In this document: positions 25,729-34,416 of the stretch, one piece after another
Layout: each line of letters starts with the position of its first letter
How positions within the stretch are numbered: the first letter of the stretch is position 1
Source of the DNA: JBBIMP01 sp037444305
GTDB taxonomy: Bacteria > Acidobacteriota > UBA6911
DNA length: 64,000 nucleotides
Assembly (NCBI GenBank): GCA_037444305.1
Contig: JBBIMP010000013.1
Coordinates: forward strand, 1 to 64,000
Reading direction: 5' to 3'
Program-made: the position numbers and the translations under genes
The notes under the pieces: model-generated
Told to the model about the DNA's origin: nothing
The model's input: only the letters and a program-made list of their open reading frames with translations
Databases searched by the model: none

Positions 25729-25807
25729 GCGCGCAGTATAGCATGCCGGCCGCGGCGGGATTGGCAGCGACATGGCCCTCTGCTAATCTTCTGCGGGAGC
25801 GCAGAGA

Positions 25808-26674
25808 ATGAAAAAGCGGCTGCTGCACAGAACGGGCGAAGCGATCGCGGAATTCGGCATGATTGCCGAAGGGGATCGGGTCATGGTCTGCCTCAGCGGG
25901 GGAAAGGACAGCTACACGCTGCTGACCCTGCTGCGGGAGCTGCAGTCCAGGGCCCCGGTAAGTTTCAGCCTCCTGGCCGTGCACCTGGACCAGCGCCAGC
26001 CCGACTACCCCGCGCACATCCTGCCCGAATACCTCCAGGGCCTGGGTATCCCTTGCAGGATCGTGCGCAAGGACACCTACTCCATCGTGCGGAGGGTGAT
26101 CCCGGCCGGCAAGACCACATGCTCGCTCTGCTCCCGGCTGCGCCGCGGCATCCTGTACAACACGGCGGTGCAGGAGGGCTGCAGCAAGATCGCGCTCGGG
26201 CACCACGCGGATGACGCCATCGAGACCTTCCTGCTCAACGCCTTTTTCAACGGGTCTCTCAAAACCATGCCTCCGGTGCTCAGGAGCGAAGACGGGCGCA
26301 ATACGGTCATCCGGCCCATGATCTACGCCTGGGAGTGCGAGATCGCCGCCTTTGCCGCCACCCAGGGTTACCCGATCATTCCCTGCGATCTTTGCGGCTC
26401 CCAGGAAAACCTGCAGCGGAAACGCGTCAAGGAACTGCTCACGACGCTGCAGGCGGGAATTCCGCGCGTGCGGCAGTCCCTGCTGTCGGCCCTCGGAAAT
26501 GCGAGTCCCTCGCGCCTCATGGACCGCAGGCTGTTTGATTTCAGAAACCTGGCTGCGCGGACCGGGGACGTGAATGAGGAACTCGAGGCGGCGCTGGCGC
26601 GGAGGGACATGACCGGCCCGGGCGCTTTCCCCGGGGAACACGCCTGCACAGTGCAGCGCTCCGAATCCCTTTGA
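25808..26674 (+). CDS. TtcA-family tRNA thiolase
   Basis: A 288-residue PP-loop ATPase ('VCLSGGKDSYTLL') with the 'CSLCSRLRRG' motif that holds the iron-sulfur cluster, 'LGHHADDAIETFLLN', and a third cysteine pair 'CDLCG'. This matches tRNA 2-thiocytidine synthetase TtcA, which thiolates C32 of certain tRNAs. The C-terminal 25 or so residues look unconserved. It is divergent from the MBL hydrolase gene. Confidence 0.92.
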   Translation: MKKRLLHRTGEAIAEFGMIAEGDRVMVCLSGGKDSYTLLTLLRELQSRAPVSFSLLAVHLDQRQPDYPAHILPEYLQGLGIPCRIVRKDTYSIVRRVIPAGKTTCSLCSRLRRGILYNTAVQEGCSKIALGHHADDAIETFLLNAFFNGSLKTMPPVLRSEDGRNTVIRPMIYAWECEIAAFAATQGYPIIPCDLCGSQENLQRKRVKELLTTLQAGIPRVRQSLLSALGNASPSRLMDRRLFDFRNLAARTGDVNEELEAALARRDMTGPGAFPGEHACTVQRSESL

Positions 26675-26805
26675 GCGATCTGGCCCAAGGTCCGGGAAAC
26701 AACTGCCACCGGCGGGCCGGCATCGGTATTCGCTTGCGCCGGGCCCTCGTTTGCCTGAAACTGGGTGGGTCGAAATCATCATTGGTCATGGGAGGAAATC
26801 CAATC

Positions 26806-28989
26806 ATGAAGACATTGAGAAGGTTGCTGTTGTTTGTCGCCGCGCTGCTGCCGGCCGTTGGACTCAGGGCCGACCAGGGAATGTGGATGCCGCAGCAGAT
26901 TCCCGAACTGGCTGTCCGGCTGCGGGCCATGGGTTTTACCGGCGATCCCAGGGCATTCGCCGATCTCACTGGCCAACCCATGGGCGCCATCGTCTCGCTG
27001 GGAGGCTGCTCCGCTTCCTTTGTGTCCCCCGACGGTCTCATAGCCACCAACCACCACTGCGTCACCGGCGGCCTTCAGTTCAATTCCACGCCCGAGCGCA
27101 ACCTTTTGAAGGACGGCTTTCTGGCCTCGGCCCGGGAGCAGGAGCTTTACTACGGACCCGGCGCCCGCGTTCTGGTCACAACCTCGGTTGCGGAGGTCAC
27201 TGGTGCGATAACGGGCAACATCGAGGCGAAGCTCTCTGACAGGCAGAGATTCGACCTGATCGAACGGCGGGTCAAGGAGCGCGTGGCCGAATGCGAAAAG
27301 AACGGGCTGAGATGCAATGTCGCCTCGTTTTTCGAGGGTTTGAAGTATTTCGAGATTGCCCAGATGGAAATCCGTGATGTGAGGCTCGTCTACGCGCCGG
27401 CGGAGGGGATCGGGGTGTTCGGCGGGGAGACCGACAACTGGCGCTGGCCGCGGCACACGGGCGACTGGAGCTTCCTCCGGGCCTATGTCGGCGCAAACGG
27501 CAAGCCCGCTGCCTTCGCGAAGGATAATATCCCGTACAAACCCAAACACTGGCTGAAGGTGTCCGCCGAAGGCGCCAATCCGGGGGATCTGGTCTTCGTC
27601 GTCGGCTATCCCGGGCGCACCCAGCGCCACCAGACGGTCGCCGAGGTTCGGGAAACCACCGAGTGGGCCTTCCCGCGCTCCATCCGTCTTGCGCTCGAAC
27701 AGCTGGACATCCTGGACAAGCTGACCAGGGACAACAAGGATCTCGCCCTGAAGGTCTCCAACCGGATTCAGAGTCTGAACAACAACCTCACGAACCAGCG
27801 CGGCATGCTCGAGGGCCTTGTCAAGGGCGGCAGCCTGGCGAAAAAGGAGGCGCTGGAAAGGGAGCTGGAAAGCTGGATTGCCGCCGACCCGGCGAGGCAG
27901 AAAAAGTACGGCGAGGTTCTGCCGGCGCTGCGGGCCCTGCACGCCGAGGGCGTCAGGACACGGGAACGCAGTGCTGTGCTTTCCAACCTGGCCGCGGCCT
28001 CTTCCTACCTGGGTGCTGCGCAGACCCTCCACCGCCTCTCGATCCAGCGCCCGAAGAACGACCTCGACCGCGATGTCGGATTCCAGGAAAGGGACTGGGG
28101 CCGGCTGCGGGAAAACCAGGAACGCCTGCAGCGGACGCTGGATCCCGCGGCGGACAGGGCACTGCTGGGCTGGGCGCTGGGGCTCGCCGCGGCTCTGCCG
28201 GCCGAGCAGAGGATTGAATCCCTGGACCGGGCAGCCGGGCTGAAGCCGGGCATGGCCGCTCCCGAGGCCGCCAAGGCGATCCAGGCCTACATGGACCGGC
28301 TGTACCCCGGGACCAAGATCGGTGACCGGGACTGGCGCCTGGGGTTGATGGAAAAAAGCACCGCGGAGCTGGAATCGACCGGCGATCCTTTCCTGGCGCT
28401 TGCGGCACAGCTCCATCCCCTCACGGAGTCGATCCGCGAGGAGGGCAGGAACCGGTCGGGTGCCTTTGCACGGCTCCGCCCGGTCTACATGGAAGCACTG
28501 CTGGCCAAGGCAGGCGGCCTGGTCGCGCCCGACGCCAACAGCACGCTCCGCGTGACCTATGGCCAGGTGCTCGGGGTGGATGCGCGGGATGGCCTGTTCT
28601 ACAAACCGCAGACCACGCTCGAAGGCATCGTCCAGAAGCACACGGGTGAGGGGGAGTTCAACGCGCCGCAAAAGCAGCTCGCCGCCATCAGGGCACTGCG
28701 GCAGGGGAAAAAGTCCCCCTACGCCTACCCGCCGCTGGGGGACGTCCCGGTGAACTTCCTTTCGAACGTGGACACCACGGGCGGGAACTCGGGCTCTCCA
28801 ACTCTCAACGGCAAGGGCGAGCTGGTCGGCCTGCTCTTCGACGGCACCTATGAGACCGTAGCGTCCAACTTCCTGTTCGACACGGAACGCACGCGGTCGA
28901 TTCACGTCGACAGCCGGTACATGCTCTGGAACATGGCGGAGGTGGACGGCGCTTTGAACCTCCTCAAGGAGATGGGCGTTGTGAGGTAG
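26806..28989 (+). CDS. Family S46 dipeptidyl-peptidase (DPP7/DPP11-like)
   Basis: A 727-residue secreted serine peptidase that removes N-terminal dipeptides. After a signal peptide come 'DQGMWMPQQIP', the His motif 'ATNHHCVTGG' (about residue 83), the Asp motif 'GGETDNWRWPRHTGDW' and the Ser motif 'TGGNSGSP' (Ser about 662). Whether it prefers hydrophobic or acidic P1 residues cannot be read with certainty. I use the ATG at 26806 because GGAGG lies between it and an upstream in-frame ATG at 26788. It fits a protein-fermenting lifestyle. Confidence 0.93.
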   Translation: MKTLRRLLLFVAALLPAVGLRADQGMWMPQQIPELAVRLRAMGFTGDPRAFADLTGQPMGAIVSLGGCSASFVSPDGLIATNHHCVTGGLQFNSTPERNLLKDGFLASAREQELYYGPGARVLVTTSVAEVTGAITGNIEAKLSDRQRFDLIERRVKERVAECEKNGLRCNVASFFEGLKYFEIAQMEIRDVRLVYAPAEGIGVFGGETDNWRWPRHTGDWSFLRAYVGANGKPAAFAKDNIPYKPKHWLKVSAEGANPGDLVFVVGYPGRTQRHQTVAEVRETTEWAFPRSIRLALEQLDILDKLTRDNKDLALKVSNRIQSLNNNLTNQRGMLEGLVKGGSLAKKEALERELESWIAADPARQKKYGEVLPALRALHAEGVRTRERSAVLSNLAAASSYLGAAQTLHRLSIQRPKNDLDRDVGFQERDWGRLRENQERLQRTLDPAADRALLGWALGLAAALPAEQRIESLDRAAGLKPGMAAPEAAKAIQAYMDRLYPGTKIGDRDWRLGLMEKSTAELESTGDPFLALAAQLHPLTESIREEGRNRSGAFARLRPVYMEALLAKAGGLVAPDANSTLRVTYGQVLGVDARDGLFYKPQTTLEGIVQKHTGEGEFNAPQKQLAAIRALRQGKKSPYAYPPLGDVPVNFLSNVDTTGGNSGSPTLNGKGELVGLLFDGTYETVASNFLFDTERTRSIHVDSRYMLWNMAEVDGALNLLKEMGVVR

Positions 28990-29014
28990 CGCCTGCCGGG
29001 GGCCTGCGGGTGCG

Positions 29015-30085
29015 TCAGACGGAGCCTTTGTCGGAAGCGCCGCCGCCCCAGGTGCGGCTCAGGAAGTACCTCTCGGTCCAGGTGAAGTTCTTCCGTGCCA
29101 GGTGGCGCCTCATGGCCCGCAGGTAGGGCTGTGCGGAGCGGGCCAGGTAACGGTAGTAGCCTGCGCGCGAAATGTCACGCAACGCCTGGCGGTAGTGCCG
29201 GAGGATCGTCCGGTCGAGCAGCGCCTTGCCTACACGGGCCCCGGTGACGGCGGTCCTCCCCGACCGCTCGAGCTGATTGACGGCGTTGATGGCCATGGCT
29301 GCGCTGATTTCGTAGAGCGATTTCCTTTCGCGCTCGGCGACCTGCTTCATTTCCTCCAGCATCGATTCGACATTTTCCTCGCCGGCCAGATCCTTCAGTT
29401 TCATCGACTGGGCATCCTGCCGCAGGTAGGTCAGCGTTTCCCGGAGGTCCTCGAGGGAGAGCGGCGGCGTGTCGATCTGGTCTGCCAGCCTGCCGGTCAT
29501 CGACTGCAGCCCGTCGAGCAGCTGGTCGATGCTGTCGACTGCGGCGTCCGGCTCCAGCAAACCCTCCTTCTTCATCTCGGCGGCGAGTTCGTGTAAAAAT
29601 ACTTTGGTGCCGCCGCTCAGATCGGAAAGCAGCGCCAGGATCCAGACCGGCGAAGCGCGCATGGTCAGGAATCCGGCCAGTTCCACGAAATTCCCGACGA
29701 ACTTCCGTGCCGCGTAATTCTGGATCCTGGGTGCATCCCCGCGATAGATGCCGTCGACATCTCCGAATTCGCGGATCAGGTAACGCAGGTTCTTGTTCAA
29801 CAGGACGTGGTAGAGGCGGGTTCTGCGGAGCGCATCCGGCAGGATGAGTTCGAGGGCTCCCTTGAACATGCCGCCGAGGGCCCCGGCGGCGATGCGGGTG
29901 AGACGTTCGGGCAGGCTGAGCGCATAGGCTGCCAGGCGCTTCCCCTGCGTCGGGATGCCGGCAAGGTGGAGTTCGCACCGCTCACAGTAGGCGGTGTCAT
30001 CCTCGGCGGCGAGTGCCGCCCCGCAGGAGGGACAGTCGATGCTTGCCGCCTGGCCTCGATGGATCTGTTCGGGCGTCTGTTCCAC
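29015..30085 (-). CDS. Zinc-ribbon protein of unknown function
   Basis: A 356-residue protein that I do not recognise. Residues 18-37 hold a zinc ribbon ('CPSCGAAL...YCERCEL'); the remainder is mostly helical, with one glycine-rich hydrophobic patch ('RIAAGALGGMFKGALELILP') and no clear membrane helix. The C-terminus is basic and aromatic. GTG start with GGAGAAGGA upstream. It converges on the S46 peptidase gene with 25 bp between. Confidence 0.6.
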   Translation of the reverse strand: MEQTPEQIHRGQAASIDCPSCGAALAAEDDTAYCERCELHLAGIPTQGKRLAAYALSLPERLTRIAAGALGGMFKGALELILPDALRRTRLYHVLLNKNLRYLIREFGDVDGIYRGDAPRIQNYAARKFVGNFVELAGFLTMRASPVWILALLSDLSGGTKVFLHELAAEMKKEGLLEPDAAVDSIDQLLDGLQSMTGRLADQIDTPPLSLEDLRETLTYLRQDAQSMKLKDLAGEENVESMLEEMKQVAERERKSLYEISAAMAINAVNQLERSGRTAVTGARVGKALLDRTILRHYRQALRDISRAGYYRYLARSAQPYLRAMRRHLARKNFTWTERYFLSRTWGGGASDKGSV

Positions 30086-30168
30086 GCGTCCTTCTCCGTT
30101 CAGTGTTCGGGCGCGAGCGTATCGGCCTTCTTGATTTTGGCGCCACCGTCCACTTTAATACACTCCTC

Positions 30169-30795
30169 ATGCTGTAATACGTTCTGTTCGACCTGGACAA
30201 CACGCTCTATCCCCAGGATTCCGGACTCTGGGAAGCCATCGGACACCGCATCAATCTGTACATGATCGAGCGCGTCGGCTTCCACCCGGACCTGGCGAGC
30301 GACAAGCGGGAACATTATTACAGAAGCCATGGGACGACGTTCAACGCTCTCCGGAAGTATCACGGCGTGGATGCCCGGGACTTTTTCAGTTTTGTACATG
30401 ACATCCCGCTCGAGCGGCATCTGGCGCCCGAACCGGAGTTGGACGGGATGCTGGAACGGCTGCCGTTCGAGAAGGTCGTCTTCACCAACTCCGACGGTGC
30501 CCACGTGGAGCGCGTCCTGAACCGGTTGGGGATCTGCCGGCACTTCAGCAGGATCATCGACATTTTTGCCCTCGACTTGGTCAACAAGCCGGACTTGCGG
30601 GCTTACACCCGGGCGTTGTGCTTGATTTCTGCGCGGCCCCAGGAGTGCGTCTTCGTGGAGGATTCCCCTGCCAATCTTCTGCCTGCCAGGGAACTCGGCA
30701 TGACGACTGTGCTTGTCGGCGGGGACATCAAACCCGCAGGCGTCGACTTCCAGATCCCCCGAATAACACTGCTGGAAAAGCTTTTCACGAAATGA
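30169..30795 (+). pseudogene. HAD-family phosphatase (pyrimidine 5'-nucleotidase-like) with a stop at codon 3
   Basis: From 30178 the frame encodes a full HAD phosphatase: motif I 'VLFDLDNTLYPQ', motif II 'FTNSDG', motif III Lys in 'VNKPDLRAY', motif IV 'VEDSPANLLPA', about 205 residues. The natural-looking start ATG-CTG at 30169 is followed at once by TAA (30175-30177). No ATG, GTG or TTG exists between the stop and the catalytic Asp; the first in-frame ATG (30262) would delete motif I. It is either a young pseudogene, a sequence error, or starts at CTG 30184. Confidence 0.75.
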
Positions 30796-30874
30796 GACGC
30801 GGTCGGACCCGGGCAAGAGCCGGTGAGCTCATCCGAGCGGGATTTGCGGCAGCAAGCCTCACAAAACGCTGGAC

Positions 30875-31747
30875 CTACCTGGATCCGGCCCCGGGAAGGT
30901 ACTTTTGGAACTGAGGGGGTGGTGCAGTTTCGAAGCGGAGCGGCCTGCCGTCGACAGGATGCCTGAAGCCCAGTCGGAAAGCGTGGAGCCCCATCCGGCG
31001 CAGGGGATTGGTGGAACTGCCGTAGGCGCGGTCTCCCGCAATGGGGTGCCCAAGTTCCGAGAGGTGGGCGCGGATCTGGTTTTTCCTCCCCGTCTCCAGC
31101 CGGATCTCGAGGCTCGTCAGGTGGCGGAAACGGCGGAGAACCCGGTAATGGGTGACCGCTTCCTTGCCCTCGCCCGGCTTTTCGGTGGAGCGCATGCGCT
31201 TGCCCCGGTCCTCCGCTAACCGGCTCCGGATCACCCCGTTGTCCTCCTTCACCGGTCCCTCCACAATTGCCCAGTAGCGCCGGTCGATGGTGTGCCGCCG
31301 GAAAAGCGACTGCAGCTTTTCCTTGATCTCCTCCGATTTGGCGAAGACGAGTATGCCGCTCACGAACTTGTCGAGCCTGTGCACGACGAAGAGCTGCCGC
31401 CGCCTGCTGCGCCTCCGCAGATAATTCCTGATGTAGGCGTATGCGGTCCGCTCACGCTCGTGGAGCGTTGCCACAGTGAGTAGCCCGGCAGGCTTGTGAA
31501 TGACCAGAAGATGCTCGTCCTCGTGCAGGATGTCGATGCCGCCGGGGATGCGGAAGCCCGATGCGGCACTGGCCAGCTCGATCCGGTCGCCCGCCTGCAC
31601 TATCTGCGCGGCAATCCTGCAGACGCGACCGTTGAGGTGCACCCGGCCGTGGGCCAGCAACTGGCGGATCCTGCGGTTGGAAGCTCCGGGGAGCAGCCCG
31701 CGAACCGCATCCAGCAGTGACTGTCCTGGCCGGCGAGGAGTGTTCAA
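30875..31747 (-). CDS. RluA-family pseudouridine synthase
   Basis: Isomerises uridine to pseudouridine in rRNA or tRNA. The 290-residue protein has an N-terminal S4 RNA-binding domain ('RRIRQLLAHGRVHLNGRV') and the catalytic domain with the essential Asp in 'FVVHRLDKFVSGILVFAK', plus 'GRKNQIRAHLSELGHPI'. The catalytic loop is HRLDK-FVSG rather than the usual HRLDR-xTSG. The start is TTG, directly after the TGA of the upstream gene, so it is probably translationally coupled. The modified site cannot be told. Confidence 0.9.
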   Translation of the reverse strand: MNTPRRPGQSLLDAVRGLLPGASNRRIRQLLAHGRVHLNGRVCRIAAQIVQAGDRIELASAASGFRIPGGIDILHEDEHLLVIHKPAGLLTVATLHERERTAYAYIRNYLRRRSRRRQLFVVHRLDKFVSGILVFAKSEEIKEKLQSLFRRHTIDRRYWAIVEGPVKEDNGVIRSRLAEDRGKRMRSTEKPGEGKEAVTHYRVLRRFRHLTSLEIRLETGRKNQIRAHLSELGHPIAGDRAYGSSTNPLRRMGLHAFRLGFRHPVDGRPLRFETAPPPQFQKYLPGAGSR

Positions 31748-32155
31748 TCAGCTCTTGTTGCAGACAAGCAGCCGGGTGGAGTCCGCAAAGCGGACCGTGA
31801 TCTTGTTGGGCGGAGTGAAAGACTGCACGCAGCCCAGACCGAAGGTCTTGTGCTCGATCCAATCGCCCTCTGCGAAGCTGCCCGACATGCTGTAGGCTTT
31901 GCGAGGCTTTGTGGAAGCCCCCTTCATGATTTCTTCCCAGTTCTGCTTGGTGCGCCTGGTCGCCGGCTTGGCGGTTTTCTTTGCCGGAGCCTTGGGCTTG
32001 GGCTTGGTGGCCCGGTAGTTGTGCTCGCCCTCGCAGGTGTTGCACTTCACACGGCGCGGCCTGCTGCCCTGCATGGCAACCACGGTGTGGGCCAGGACGA
32101 TCTTGCATTTGGTGCAATAGGCATCAACTTCGGACCCTGCTGCGCTCTTTTTCAT
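31748..32155 (-). CDS. Zinc-ribbon protein with CarD-like C-terminal domain
   Basis: A 135-residue basic protein. The N-terminus has 'CTKCKIVLAHTVV' and 'VKCNTCEGEH' (four cysteines for zinc), then a Lys/Pro/Ala-rich linker, then a small beta domain 'FAEGDWIEHKTFGLGCVQSF' that resembles the CarD/TRCF RNA-polymerase-binding fold. A nucleic-acid or transcription role is plausible but not shown. It is coupled to the pseudouridine synthase gene. Confidence 0.65.
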   Translation of the reverse strand: MKKSAAGSEVDAYCTKCKIVLAHTVVAMQGSRPRRVKCNTCEGEHNYRATKPKPKAPAKKTAKPATRRTKQNWEEIMKGASTKPRKAYSMSGSFAEGDWIEHKTFGLGCVQSFTPPNKITVRFADSTRLLVCNKS

Positions 32156-32271
32156 CGGCTATCCTCAATAAGATTGCGCCAGAACCTGCACATGTTACCA
32201 CACTGAGGATGCGCCGCGCCGCTGCAAATTCGCGGCTGAAATGAGACTCTGCGGGGCAGGAGGCAGAACCG

Positions 32272-33648
32272 CTAAGGCTTGCGGGACAAGCCTTCCATGA
32301 ACATGCGTATGTCGGCCAGGTTTTGCCTGATGAGGGCCATGTCGTCCATCGCGGGCGGAGTTTTCATCGCAGCTGTGAACATAGCCCCGGCGGCCGGCTC
32401 GGCCAGCAGGGCTTCGACCTGGTCCATGCGGGCGAGGATCTTCTGCAGCTCATCCTGGAGATTGGAGCTCTGGTGGCCCACCTCGGCGATCCTCTCCGGA
32501 ATGGCAGCGGCGCTGTGTGTCAACAACTCGATCCGCTGCTCCATGGAATTGCTGCTCCGCTCGAAGCGCGCCATCAAGCCGGCCAGGGATTCCAGGCGAG
32601 CCTGAAACCCGGCCTGGCTGCGGCCAATCGCCTCAAACTGCTCCGACACGGAGGCCAGCTCCCTGCGGAATCGTTCCGCGTCTTCTGCGCGGAGGCGCGA
32701 AAGGGCATCCAGGTCGCTCCTGAGCGGGCTGGCTTCGAGCGCCGTGTCGACGAAGGGCGCCTCCACGGCCGACAAGCGGTCGATCGCGTGGCGTACTTCG
32801 GCCTTCAGTGCCGCGACCTCCTTTCCGAGATCCTCAATCCGCGCCTTGGAGTTCTGCTGGTTTTCCGCCCGGCAGGCATTCAAAGCCTCCCGGAGGGTGT
32901 CGAGCTTGTCTTCCACGACGAGGTTGTTTTTCTTCAGCTCCCCGATCTCCGAATAGCGCAGGGATACCGCCTGGAGCGAGGTGCGGAGCTTTTCCAGTTC
33001 CTCGGCCATCTGGCCGTTCAAACCCTCTTCGCGCGGCGGCACGGCCGCGGCTGCTACTCCCTCGAGTCTTGTTTCCAGGCCGGCGAGCTGGCGCGCGTGA
33101 TCCGCAATCACCTCCATCAGGCGGGATCCGTCGAGGGTGGAGAGCCCCTGCCGCTCCATTTTGGCGAGGCGGAGCTCCAGCTGCGCCTGCCGGTCCTGCA
33201 GGTCCTGCATGTCCTCCGCGCGGATCTTCCGGCTGAGCTCGTCAAAATCTGCAGCGGAGGGTCCCAGGGGACGCTGTGCCAGCAGTTCGACCTTGGATTC
33301 CTGTGCCACCTGGACCGCGGAAACCTCGTCCAGTTTCTCCTGCAGTTTGCGGTCCAGTTCGCGCAGGTCGGAGCGCAAACGTCCCCGCTCCACACGCTCG
33401 AATTCGAGCTCGTTGAAGCGCCGCTCCAGGTCCCGGACCGTCTGCCGCATCAGGGCAAATTCCGCCGGGGAGATCTCCTCCGGCGCGGCCTGCGGGTAGT
33501 TGTGAAAGGCGACCGGGTCCGGCGGCAGGCTCTGCTCGCCGGCGTGGAGGGCGTAGAACTTGGCGAAAACGATACCGCACTTCAGACAATCGGCCCTGTC
33601 CTCCTGGACATGACCGCATTTCGGGCAACTGATCATCTTCGATTCCAT
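32272..33648 (-). CDS. Long coiled-coil protein with N-terminal zinc ribbon
   Basis: A 458-residue protein: an N-terminal zinc ribbon ('CPKCGHVQEDRADCLKCG') and then over 350 residues of heptad-rich coiled coil. No enzymatic motif, signal peptide or membrane helix is visible. It resembles uncharacterised deltaproteobacterial and acidobacterial zinc-ribbon coiled-coil proteins. The ATG at 33648 or one four codons later could be the start. Confidence 0.7.
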   Translation of the reverse strand: MESKMISCPKCGHVQEDRADCLKCGIVFAKFYALHAGEQSLPPDPVAFHNYPQAAPEEISPAEFALMRQTVRDLERRFNELEFERVERGRLRSDLRELDRKLQEKLDEVSAVQVAQESKVELLAQRPLGPSAADFDELSRKIRAEDMQDLQDRQAQLELRLAKMERQGLSTLDGSRLMEVIADHARQLAGLETRLEGVAAAAVPPREEGLNGQMAEELEKLRTSLQAVSLRYSEIGELKKNNLVVEDKLDTLREALNACRAENQQNSKARIEDLGKEVAALKAEVRHAIDRLSAVEAPFVDTALEASPLRSDLDALSRLRAEDAERFRRELASVSEQFEAIGRSQAGFQARLESLAGLMARFERSSNSMEQRIELLTHSAAAIPERIAEVGHQSSNLQDELQKILARMDQVEALLAEPAAGAMFTAAMKTPPAMDDMALIRQNLADIRMFMEGLSRKP

Positions 33649-33707
33649 GTCTTCAGAGAACTCCGCGCCTCATCCCCTCCCTAAATCGGCCGGAAAGTGC
33701 TGCAGCT

Positions 33708-34250
33708 TCAATAAATCTTCATCAAGAACGCGAGGATTCCCAGGATAGTCTTGCCGTCCTCGATCCCGCCGGAGGCGATCATGCGCAGGCATTCATCCCT
33801 GGTGAACGTTTCGACGGTGATGTGTTCGCCCTCCTCCAACCGCTGCGCCGCCGGTTCCAGGCCTCGGGCAATAAACAGGTGGATGTACTCGTCGCTGATT
33901 CCCGGGGAGGTGTAGAAACCGCCCGCTGCGGTCCAGTTTCCGGCCCGGTAGCCCGCCTCCTCCTCCAGTTCGCGCATGATGGTTGCGAACGGGGACTGGC
34001 CGGTATCCAGTTTTCCCGCCGGCAGTTCCAATATGTACTTGCCAAGGGGGTAGCGGAACTGCCGGATCAAGAGGATCCTGCCATCCTCCATCACGGGAAC
34101 TACGGTCACCCCGCCCGGGTGCTGGACCACCTCACGAATGGCGCTGTTGCCGCTCGGCAGCATGACGGTGTCCACTATCAGGTTCACGATCTTGCCGCTG
34201 TAAACCTCCTCGCGGTGCAGGACCGAGGTCTCGGGATTCTCTTTTTCCAT
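33708..34250 (-). CDS. NUDIX hydrolase, ADP-ribose pyrophosphatase type
   Basis: A 180-residue enzyme that probably cleaves ADP-ribose to AMP and ribose 5-phosphate. The NUDIX box is intact (Gly of 'AGKLDTG', then 'RELEEEAGY'), and 'FYTSPGISDEYIHLF' further on is characteristic of the ADP-ribose group. GGAGG precedes the ATG. It is divergent from polA. Confidence 0.92.
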   Translation of the reverse strand: MEKENPETSVLHREEVYSGKIVNLIVDTVMLPSGNSAIREVVQHPGGVTVVPVMEDGRILLIRQFRYPLGKYILELPAGKLDTGQSPFATIMRELEEEAGYRAGNWTAAGGFYTSPGISDEYIHLFIARGLEPAAQRLEEGEHITVETFTRDECLRMIASGGIEDGKTILGILAFLMKIY

Positions 34251-34416
34251 ATTGGCCTCCTCGCCCCGGCAGAATGCCTTCGTTGCGCCCTGGGCAATAC
34301 CCCAGGCTCAGCCGTCCGGAGTCGAACCGGTTCCTTCCGACCCTGGCGGATGTTATCATCCCCGCATTGGTTCGCCGTCCCGTGGATCCGGCGGACCCGG
34401 GAAAAGGGACATCACC

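Noticed and set aside
26779..28905. A 708-codon open frame antisense to the S46 peptidase gene
   Set aside because: High GC content opens long shadow frames; the peptide has no recognisable domain, while the sense frame has a full catalytic triad.
32323..33684. 453-codon plus-strand frame opposite the zinc-ribbon coiled-coil gene
   Set aside because: The plus-strand peptide is low-complexity; the minus frame has a clear zinc ribbon and heptad pattern.
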